Source: Rhododendron vialii
Taxonomy: Eukaryota; Streptophyta; Magnoliopsida; Ericales; Ericaceae
Assembly (NCBI RefSeq): GCF_030253575.1
Contig: NC_080569.1
Location: 268,001-332,000, forward strand
DNA length: 64,000 bases
Reading direction: 5' to 3'
The notes under the pieces were generated by a model that was not told where the DNA came from, searched no databases, and saw nothing but the letters and a program-made list of their open reading frames with translations. The position numbers and the translations under genes are program-made. Of the stretch, positions 38,701-47,527 are shown in pieces. Positions within the stretch are counted from its first letter, which is position 1, and the number at the start of each line of letters is the position of its first letter.

Positions 38701-41700
38701 AGTAGACGACTGTTTCCTAATAGTACGTGAAGTTGATAGAAAAGTCTTAATGTAGCAAAACCCAGATAAAAGCATAATGAAGAAAATACAAGAATTATTT
38801 CAAATGAGTGCTGATCACTGATCAGAGATACTCAGATCATGAACCAAAAACACTTTCTCAAATCGATAACTCTAAAGGGGAGGATGCAATATTCAAACAT
38901 GGCCCTATATAATAGAAAGACATTTCAGAGAGGTGATGCTTAAACTGAATAGAAGCTTCCAGCAGAGTAAAACTGCAGATCAAATTTCATCCTTCATGCT
39001 CCAAAGTCCATATAATAAAATGTAAAGAGATTGTACCATGAAATTTTAACTTTAAATTGACAGTGCTCGACTTCTTGGGAGTGCAAACTGACTTGAAACT
39101 TGAAAGTATCCATGATGAGAAGAGTGAATAGATACCAACCTAAATTGGTTCAGCACTATGTTGGAATCACATAAGTGGGCTCAGGCGCCTTTAAAGGTGA
39201 GTTTTTTTGTTTGGTGTGCGGCTCAGGGCAAGATTCTTACCATTGATAATTTGATCCGAAGGTGGAGAATCATTGTCAATTGGTGTTGTATGTGCAAAAT
39301 GGATGCGGAGTCGGTTGATCATCTCCTCATTCATAGTCCGGTGGCCTTGGAGCTTTGGACTATGGTACTTTCTTGGTTTACTATGCGATGGGTCATGTCG
39401 AGGAGTGTGATGGAACTCTTAATCGTTTGGAGAGGTGCAAAAGTTGGTAAGAGGCAGAAGCAAGTTTGGCTTTTGATCCCTCTTTGTTTAATGCGGATCA
39501 TTTGGTAGGAAAGAAATTTGAGATGCTTTGAAGGGGTCAAAAAGCCTTCATTTAGAATCAAAAGTTTTCTGGTGAATAGTTTGTTTAGTTGGGACAACAT
39601 AGAATGTGATCCTTCTCTTGACCAATTTTTAGATTGGTTTGAGCTTTTCGTTTCTCTTGGAAGTGTATAGGGCCTTTTTGACTCGTGGCCAATTTGTATA
39701 CGGGTGGCATTCCCTTAATGCCTTCTTTTAATATAATTATTTACTTATAAAAAAAAAGTTTTCTGAGTTAAGGTAGCAACACAAATGACAACAATCCATT
39801 TTTGGGGGTTTCAGCCCATTTAGACCTTTTCTGGTTTCGCAATGCGTGTGGGCTCCTTTGGTCACGGCTATGCAAGGTTGCCATGTGCTGGTAGCTCCCT
39901 CCTAACTTTTTTCATTAGCAAAACTTTCTTTGTAAAACCTATTAAGGGAAATGATAATGCCAAAACCGTATTTGTTGGTGCCAAAACTCTAGTGCACAAA
40001 AGGCTTGTACCATTTGCAATGTACAAGACTTTTATGCACTGGAGTTTTGGCACCAACAAAAACGGTTTTGGCATTATCACTACCCTAAAAGAAAGTTAAA
40101 CATAAAAAATCTAGAGCACACCACAGGCTCACTACAAGTTAAAGTATGATAGAACTACAGCCCACCAACAAATGGTCTAACTGAGCTGTGGGAGCATTTC
40201 TGCTACGAAGGTCATGATCCATGGTATTAGCAGTTCAATTGCAATATTTCTTACTGTAAACAACTTTCAACTTTGAGGTCTAGCAGTTTTAAGTTATGGA
40301 TCGCCAAGATACTTATCCACAACTGCATGCCTACAACTTACATGTGCTCTCTTATCATCACAAGCTGGTTGCCATCCAAGCTCCAAACACGACAGGTACA
40401 ATCCTCGCCAGCGGTGACTATTAACTGAGTGAAGTCCCATTAAGAAAAAAGTTAGTTCCTAAACTACTGAAAACTATGCACCTAAATTTAAGGAGTAAAT
40501 ACACAAATTTCATCCACATTATGAGATGATTAACAGCTTCACGATTGGAAAATCACAAGAAATATGAGAACTCCATAAGTTAAACAACAATAACCATCAA
40601 AAGTATACACACCAAAATGCTGAAAGTGACTGGCAGAATGTCGGGCAATAATTACTTCTCAAAGTTATTTCTTGAACCATATAACCCAGTGATAGATCAG
40701 AATATCAGCCATGAGGAATGGGTACAAATTACTCAGCTTTTAACAGAATCAGAGGAAATTTTCAGTTGGGGTAAGCCTAGCTCGGTATTGCAAACCAACG
40801 TCTTCCCCATTTCTGACAGTCACATACCATTATTGTCAATATTTCAACAATATTTGGTAGAAACCAGACCCAACCATTAGCCATCGAAAAGCACCAACCA
40901 TGCAAATCATCAAAGTATATTATTAGCAAGATATTTATGCAAGTCCATCAAGAAAGCAGCACAAACAGGAAATAATTCATAGCATGTAAAACTATAGAAG
41001 ATCTCCTTTTAGATCAAGCAATCCATTGAATTGAGTAGGATTGCATGTGTGACATTGTTACCCTAGCAGGAAGATCAATGAACCCGACAGATGAACTTGC
41101 TCAGGATACCCTTTTTTAGCTTCTAGGGTCTATTTCTTAGTTCAAGGTCCCTCCTACTACTCACTAACTGAAATGCCTTCCTTTTAGATCAAGCAATCCA
41201 TTGAATTGAGTAGGATTGCATGTGTGACATTGTTACCCTAGCAGGAAGATCAATGAACCCGACAGATGAACTTGCTCAGGATACCCTTTTTTAGCTTCTA
41301 GGGTCTATTTCTTCGTTCAAGGTCCCTCCTACTACTCACTAACTGAAAGGCCTAAGGATTTCAATATGAGCAATTTGAGAACTATTCAACTTGAGATGCA
41401 AGTACAGATGATTTTTTTACTTTTCCAGGAAGAAGAAGAAAGCGGACTTAAGCTATAAATCTAATAATTACAGGTCCATTGGGCCTTGTAATTCTTAATA
41501 AAACATACATAGAACTTTGAATACTTTTTCTTTGAGGAGAAAACTAACTATTGAAAACTATCCAAGTAAACACCGGAAATTATGTTATATATCCATAGGT
41601 AAATGGTGCCCTTTCAGAAGGAAGGAGCAAGACAACTAATAATGAGAACATATTCCGAGTTAGAGAAGTGTCCGGAATTTTCTTCATAACAAATTAATAA

Positions 41701-44700
41701 TCATGTTACGAGAAAGTAAATGTGTAAATAATAGATGAATTGTTTTATAACTCACATCGTCAAATATGCAGCAGTCCCAAACCCGAGCATTGTGTCCAAA
41801 TAATACGGGGCCAACCGAGTGAGAGCAAGCAATCTCCAGGGAACCGTCAAATTCTTTCCTTTCATGAATTGCCCAGATACGAGCACTGCGCTAACAAAGA
41901 CACTAGAATCATCACTCATCAACCTCTTCATTAAAGTCTTTGAGTCCATGAAACAACAACTAGAATATTACAAGTCATGAAACTTACACACCTACGATCA
42001 TCGGAGACAGATATCAATTTGGATCCATCTGAGTACCACGCAATACGAAATATTGAACCTTCATGTCCATCAAGTCTACACAGACAAACAGCTTCGTACT
42101 GCTGCCCAGGAAGATGAAATTTTTCTTCCAAGGAACTGATCAGAATAACTTTGCCTTCCACCGGACTTTCTAATGAAGCATGGTTTTGAGGAACCACTTT
42201 CCAAACAATAATCTGCAAAACCGACTAGTTTCAAAATTCAAGAGATTGAAAGATACATTGAACAAATGATTCCAACTTTTAAACAGCGGGGCAAAGGTCA
42301 CAAGTAGGTCAAAATGAAAATGCTCGCAAAAGTAAAAACTAGTAACAACACAACTATGCACGGAAAAATGTTAGAGAAGTTTGGTGACGACACATTGCGA
42401 TCCTATTAACGGCATAAAGTCATGGCCAGGCCACAGACAGAAAATGAAAGAGTTGAAACAGATGACAAAAAAAAATCTGCCTAAGGTAAGATTATACTGC
42501 AGAACCACGTAAATCACTATGCGCACGATCTTGAACAAGTACACACTACAAAGGCCAAGAGTAATTTAGACCAGTTAATAATCCCATTTCTTGACACTAA
42601 GAGTGACCATAGAATGCATGCTCTCAAGCTGCAACCAAACATCTTTAGAGCAAAAGGAGAGGCAATTCCCATTTCGAATTACAATGGTTTAGGTTCCTGA
42701 GGAGCGAGGGACCAAAGCCACACAAAGCAGAGGAAAATATCCCCTCAGACCAAGAATAAAAATGGAAACATGGCAAGGCAGATTCATGGTAAGAACCGAA
42801 GATAATACATGAGAGTGGGCTCCCCTTGAGTCAGGTAGGCAAGAATCGTTTAGAGAAAAGTCTGAAACTACCCCGGCTGTGGAACAGTGTTGAATTGCCA
42901 TTCTGCTTGTAAAGGAAGAAGATGGCTGCTTTAAGGACAGAGGAACCCTTTAAAAACCTTGGGCAGAGCAAGATAAGTCAGTACGTGGTTGTGATTTTGT
43001 TTTACTAAAAAAAGTGTGCCAATGGACAAAATAAAACCTTGTTTATCCAAATCAGCCCCCTAATAACCTTTTGCTAGCAACAAAACACAATGCCTCCCAG
43101 AAATCCAACACTTCCTTTGCTATATCCCTTATTGCCAAACTTATGTTCTTTCAGTTAAAGCGGGAAGCCCGCTAGGTCATTAATAAGTGGACTATCCATC
43201 ATGGATGATTGAAATGTCATACTTGTCAAGGATAATAGGGGCAGAACAAAGTAATTTCAATTCACCTGCCATGACCAGCCTGTTGCAGCATAACTTGAGA
43301 CATCAGAAACTCAAATCCGTACAAAAAACAGCAAAGGAAAATAATCAAACTTCTTAAGCAGACCAATAAACATGACACTAAAGCACAATAAAGAAACCAT
43401 TCTAAAGAAGGTGATGGCATGAAATCATTTGGAGAATATATGGGCCAGAAAAAGACATGTCGTGATAGGGGCAGAACAAGGTGGGGGTTCCAATTAACAT
43501 GTCATGACCATCCTTGTGTAAGATCACTTGAGACACAATAAACTCAGACGTGTACATAAAACAGTAAAGAAGAAAAACAAAATTGTTAAGCAGACCAATA
43601 ACCATGACATTGAAAGCACAATAAGGAAACAAGTCTAAAGACGGTTACGGCATGTGATTTAGTTTGAGAAAATATGGACAAGAGAAAGACTAGCCACCTC
43701 ATTGTAAATAGTACCGGATGCGATGCGAAGAGCTTCAACTCTGTTACCCCAAATCCGCATGGAATACAGAAGACACCTATCTACAAAATCAAAGAGATGG
43801 AAGTTAAAAGGATGAGTAAGTTTGAAAATGTTAGGCTACTTGCCTATTCTACACAACTCAATAATTGAACACCAAAGTTGCCTATGACCATTGAAGTCAG
43901 GTACTAGTGATAATGGATCCAAAATAGAATTCCTGATTTTGAGATGGTGAAATATCTTTAAGTTTCATATATAAGAAATTTCCAATCCAGAATCAAAAAA
44001 GGGGTGGTAGATCAATTTGCAACCCATAATTAGTGAATCCTTGAATTGAATGGTAGTTATTGAAGGCTTACCTGGAAATCTGACTTCAGTCAACAAACTG
44101 GATTTCGAAAAATCCCAGAAAGCAACAGAGTTGTCACTACAACCAATAGCAAGACAATGATTCCCGTCGCTTGTAGAACTGGAAAAGTCCTACTACCAAT
44201 ACACAGGGAAAATAAAAGAGCATTGGATGGTTTAACTTGGAATCATCGGACGCGTTTAGATGCCAAAAACGTACAGAGCTAGAATGTATGGAAAGTCAAG
44301 ATAGTGTAATCACCTTCAAAAAGCAGACATCCAAAACCCAATGACTAAACTTGGGTAAGGAGTGCAGTAAAATCAAAGGAATGGATTGTTGAGGATGATC
44401 CTGGAATCGAACCTCGACATTGATGCACAATTTAAATAGTTTAACCCGCCTTTCTCCAAAAACAGCGATGTTGAACTCAAAGTCTTTGGCGGTAATAGAG
44501 GTACAAGTAATTCCGTGAACTCGAATACCTTGAAAGACGTGAAATGATTTAAGCAATTTCCCAGTTTCCAAGTCATAGAGTAGAAGCTGCGAACCGGTCC
44601 CTGTGGAATGAAGATGGATTTTGTAATATGGTAAGGATCGTGGCAACTAAGATTCAGTGTTAACCATGTTTTATTAGTCCACAGTTAAAGCAGCAAATAG

Positions 44701-44839
44701 TGAGGGAGAGAGAGAATAAGTTACCGGCGAGGAGGTAAGGAAGAGAAGAGAGAGGAGGGGGGAGGTGGAGAAAACAGAGGGCAGAGATTTCGCCGAGGTA
44801 GGGCCCGCTGCGTAGTCGACAGTCGCTTGGTTCCGACAT
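29706..44839 (-). CDS. WDR6-like: WD40-repeat protein of the WDR6/Trm734 type
   Basis: The human and yeast relatives (WDR6, Trm734/Rtt10) partner the tRNA 2'-O-methyltransferase FTSJ1/Trm7 for position 34. A like role here is inferred. Exons in coding order: 44725-44839, 44314-44600, 44072-44189, 43698-43780, 41992-42212, 41756-41885, 40342-40424, 37737-37949, 36954-37316, 36366-36537, 35216-35407, 34285-34491, 34108-34200, 33343-33551, 32200-32802, 31817-31902, 30381-31115, 29891-30044, 29706-29769. Total 4128 nt, 1375 aa; every phase closes. Typical blades are visible: LDGHEGSIFRIAWYSDGSKLISVSDDR, here split as LDGHEGSIFRIAW and YSDGSKLISVSDDR; then FGHNARVWDCCIFDD and VTAGEDCTCRVW. The protein ends GRGMQMVEFSTS. 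Start MSEPSDCRLRSG was preferred to the in-frame ATG at 44908, which would add 23 residues including an alanine run. Introns hold a LINE, MITEs and tandem duplications. Confidence 0.93.
31495..31545 (-). mobile_element. Short SINE-like tail fragment in WDR6 intron 16
   Basis: On the minus strand it reads AAGCCTTATGTCC, TAGTCAATTGGGGTCGGCTA, CATGAATTC. This GCCTTAT...GGGGTCGGCTACATGAAT phrase is common in plant genomes, as I recall, at the 3' part of SINE-like repeats. A partner in opposite orientation lies at 35639-35672. Confidence 0.45.
34664..35097. mobile_element. Stowaway MITE in WDR6 intron 11
   Basis: A 434-bp element has ends CTCCCTCCGTCCCATTTC and, in reverse complement, CTCCCTCTGTACCATTTTC, with TA on each side (34662-34663 and 35098-35099). 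Related sequence recurs at 12407-13062, 46959-47199 and 58003-58246. Confidence 0.85.
35620..35672 (+). mobile_element. Short SINE-like tail fragment in WDR6 intron 10
   Basis: An AACCAAACC run is followed by GAGCCTTATGTCCCAATCAC and TTGGGGTCGGCCA. It is the same phrase as 31495-31545 in opposite orientation. Confidence 0.45.
39130..39760 (+). mobile_element. 5'-truncated LINE with zf-RVT domain in WDR6 intron 7
   Basis: The plus strand reads KWAQAPLKVSFFVWCAAQGK, then CCMCKMDAESVDHLLIHSPV. This is the zinc-binding reverse-transcriptase C-terminal region (zf-RVT) of plant L1-type LINEs. A short non-coding tail ends with GCCTTCTTTTAATATAATTA and an A-tract near 39751-39759. One in-frame stop separates the conserved part from a further 50 codons. 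It is antisense to WDR6. I could not identify a target duplication. Confidence 0.8.
39945..40086. mobile_element. Near-perfect palindromic MITE in WDR6 intron 7
   Basis: A 142-bp sequence folds almost completely on itself. The left arm reads TGATAATGCCAAAACCG, then TTGTTGGTGCCAAAACTC; the right arm is the complement, with a loop around 40015. Ends AGGG and CCCT are inverted. It is non-coding and transcribed within the host pre-mRNA. Confidence 0.85.
41005..41354. repeat. Recent 175-bp tandem duplication in WDR6 intron 6
   Basis: Units 41005-41179 and 41180-41354 both begin CCTTTTAGATCAAGCAATCC. I see only about two to three differences, for example CTTAGTTC against CTTCGTTC. Identity this high implies a recent event. 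Confidence 0.9.
43231..43690. repeat. Older ~230-bp tandem duplication in WDR6 intron 4
   Basis: Units of about 230 bp start at 43231 and 43461 (both AGGGGCAGAACAA) and share TTAAGCAGACCAATAA.CATG. Divergence is clear. The second copy runs up to the splice donor of exon 4 (43697). Confidence 0.75.
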
Positions 44840-44966
44840 TAGCCAAGCTGCTGCTGCTGCTGCTGTTGAAAAGCAGAAGTCTCCCCGCCCGGCCGCCCTG
44901 AACTGCAACTACTACTGTGTTGTCTGCATAAACCCCTCCTGGGGCCTGCCCTGGGGTTTTCTTTCC

Positions 44967-46177
44967 GGCTTATTTGTACGGATGGTCCCTAAAGTATTTT
45001 CAAAATGTCAATTTGGTCCTCAATATACAAATCGTGTCTATTACATCCTCAACGTTTCCAATGTGTGTTTAAATGATCCCTAGAACTAACTCCATCCAAA
45101 TTAGCCGTTAAAGATAAGGGTATTTGAGGAACTTCACTAAAATATTTTCAATTTTTTTATCTGCAAACAAATGAGCAATTCTATTCACACCCCTCCTCTC
45201 TCCAGCTCACCACCCTCACTCCGAACCCATCTCCATATCCCCCAAATCACCAATGACCAAACCCACATTTATAACCCATCTCCAATCACTGATTCAACTC
45301 GGAGAAGAAGCATCCAAAATCATTCTCTCTGTTTGCTCTCACAAGTAACCCATGGCCACAACCATCAACCCCACCATCGTACGGCGTCAAATCAAAAGCG
45401 AATGAATCGACTGAATAAGCAAAGATCAGACCTTGAGCTATTAGAGGAAGAGTGGGCTTGGAACCAGTAGTTGAACTTCAACCCTCAATCAAGCAAGCTT
45501 ACGGCGTTGTTTTCGCAGTCGATGACGATCTTCCCCTTGCCACTAAAGCAGCAAGTGACGTTGTCGGGGATCGAGTATTTTCCGGCAAATTTCTCCTCGA
45601 AGAACTTGAATTTCCTCCACTGGTATATCCCTACTGTATCAATCAAGGTATTCAAATCGTGCAAGTGTAAACAAAAATAGAAGTCATCCTCTTCTTTCTA
45701 GTAGAATAAAAGTTCAGCTTAATGTAATTACCAAATAGCAAAATAAAATAAAAATTGTGAAAGGTAAAATGAAACTGGTTGTAGGAAAAGACAAAATAAG
45801 ATAGAATAGTTGGATGGAAAAACAGTGGTGTGTTGTTAAATTAATCTCCCATAGCCGCATTATGGTGGTGAATAACAAGGAATTAGGCGTCAACCCTAAG
45901 AAAGCCAACACTGCTCACAAAGTCGCAGTAGAGAAACTGAGAAAGAGATAGGGCCTAGGGTTTTGAGGATGAAGATGAAATTTTGTGGGAGTGATGGTTG
46001 TTTAAAGAGGAAGTTCCACAAATACCCCTGTTTTAAACGGCTAATTTGGACAAAGTTAGCTCCGAGGACTATTTAAATGCACATTGCAAATGTTGGGATG
46101 CAATAGACACGATTTGTATATTGAGGACCAAATTGACATTTCAAAAATACTTTGAAGACTATCTGTACAAATAAGCC
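44967..46177. mobile_element. Pack-MULE (Mutator-like element carrying a gene fragment)
   Basis: A 1211-bp element has long terminal inverted repeats of about 170 bp (44967-45140 and 46004-46177), starting GGCTTATTTGTAC at both ends. It is flanked by a 10-bp duplication with one mismatch (TTTTCTTTCC 44957-44966; TTTTGTTTCC 46178-46187). Long TIRs with 9-10-bp duplications define MULEs. No transposase is present. The interior contains a piece of the plant VPS11 gene (45443-45628), and on the minus strand near 45930-45970 a leader-like AAAACCCTAGGCCC. Its left end is 128 bp upstream of the WDR6 start codon. Confidence 0.9.
45443..45628 (-). pseudogene. VPS11: VPS11 first-exon fragment captured in a MULE
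   Basis: The minus strand reads I-YQWRKFKFFEEKFAGK, then YSIPDNVTCCFSGKGKIVID, then NNAVSLLD-stop-GLKF and FQAHSSS. From memory this follows the N-terminus of plant VPS11 (YQWRKFEFFEEK, CCSSGRGKVVI, VSFLDRG, FQAHSSS), a core subunit of the HOPS/CORVET vacuolar tethering complexes. The initiator Met is ATA here, and the conserved Arg of LDRG is TGA (45485-45487), as from a CGA-to-TGA change. It encodes about 62 residues and is non-functional as VPS11. The rest of VPS11 is not in the window. Confidence 0.85.
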
Positions 46178-46615
46178 TTTTGTTTCCCTATATATAAGTA
46201 TATGTATACTCCTGCTTATTACGGGCTGGATGCTGCCTGGATTTGGACCTTTACAAAGAAGTCCACTTGATCTTGGGCTTTCAAGCTTCGAATCTTTGAT
46301 GTGGCACCAACACAAGAGAAAATCTTCTTTACAAGTTGCTATAAACAAGTATTTACAATACTCAATTTTTACAATACTCAATTATGACCGTTCAAAAGTG
46401 TTTTGAATGCACTTTTGAACGGTCAAGGTATTAATGAAACTTTTTTGGGAAAGAATTAATTGTAACTGATCATAATTGAAAACGAATCTCAACCTTTAAT
46501 TGCACGAATAGAAGACTGAGATTTGTTTTGTTTAAGACTTATGGATTTGTTTTGTTTAAGACTTATGTACTTGTATCATACTCCTACGTCCTACCATTTT
46601 TGTTTAATTTTGTAA

Positions 46616-46618
<3 letters not shown>

Positions 46619-46660
<42 letters not shown>
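46619..46660. repeat. (TA)n microsatellite
   Basis: About 21 uninterrupted TA units in the WDR6-ATG8i intergenic region. Confidence 0.95.
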
Positions 46661-46662
<2 letters not shown>

Positions 46663-46958
46663 TAATGAAGGCTAGCAAATACTCAATACACATAGCCAAC
46701 AGCCCAACAAATTAAGAAGACGCATAAGTTGGAGATTTCACTAACCTCGTCGGTTTATGTGGAATGAGATCAAATTACTTCGGTCTCTTACCTACGTTTT
46801 TTTTTTAACTGACTTTCATGCATTGTCACAAGAGCTAAATTTGTAAGAACGCTCAATTTATTTAAAACTTTTATGTTATTATTGCAGTGACACATGTCAT
46901 TAAAATTAATATGAAAACAATAGTATAATCACATTAATGAATGGAGTACATATGAAGT

Positions 46959-47199
46959 ACTTCATCCGTTTTATACTGAGACTCACATACTATCTATTTT
47001 TTGTCATTTTTTAAATAAAAAAATCAACTACTTTTATATATAATTTTTTAATTTTTGTCGCACCGTATTAAAAATCTCGATTAATACTTTAATTTGGTGC
47101 GAAAAAATTCAAAAAATTATACAAGAAAATAATTAATTTAAAAAAAAAATAACACGACTTTTTCCGGTAGACTCTCGATATAAAATGGAACGGTAGTAA
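46959..47199. mobile_element. Decayed Stowaway-like MITE upstream of ATG8i
   Basis: The left end TACTTCATCCGTTTTATACT and the right end ATAAAATGGAACGGTAGTA are imperfect inverted repeats related to the Stowaway family at 34664-35097. The right end lies about 330 bp before the ATG8i start codon. Confidence 0.6.
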
Positions 47200-47387
47200 A
47201 AGTTGATTTATTTAATTGGGCTACCAATTAGGAGACGTGGCCCAGTCTAGTACGTTTTCTTTATTTTTTTTCTTTTTATTATTTATCCTTCTGGTACGTT
47301 TTCGCTTCCCTCAAATTTTTAACTTTCCATATTATACGGTCGTCTTTTTCCCCCTTGTTCCACGTCTTTCCTCCCCAGCCCCAACAA

Positions 47388-47408
47388 TCTTCTTCTTCTT
47401 CTTCTTCT

Positions 47409-47453
<45 letters not shown>
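47388..47453. repeat. (CTT)n(CT)n tract in the ATG8i leader
   Basis: About eight CTT units are followed by about 20 CT units, 75-140 bp before the ATG8i start codon. Such CT-rich leaders are common in plant genes. Confidence 0.9.
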
Positions 47454-47456
<3 letters not shown>

Positions 47457-47527
47457 TCTCAGTCCTGTCGGCTCTGAGTTGGGGGATTTGGGTATTCGAA
47501 AGGGGTTTGTTACAGAGAGACGCAAGG

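Noticed and set aside
41740-43868. Short open frames within WDR6 introns taken as separate genes
   Set aside because: They have no recognisable domains and lie between well-phased exons. Only segments joining to WD40 sequence were kept.
44840-44908. Upstream in-frame start for the WDR6-like protein
   Set aside because: It would add 23 residues with an alanine run from a CAG-type repeat. The family begins shortly before RSGPYLGEISALCFLHL.
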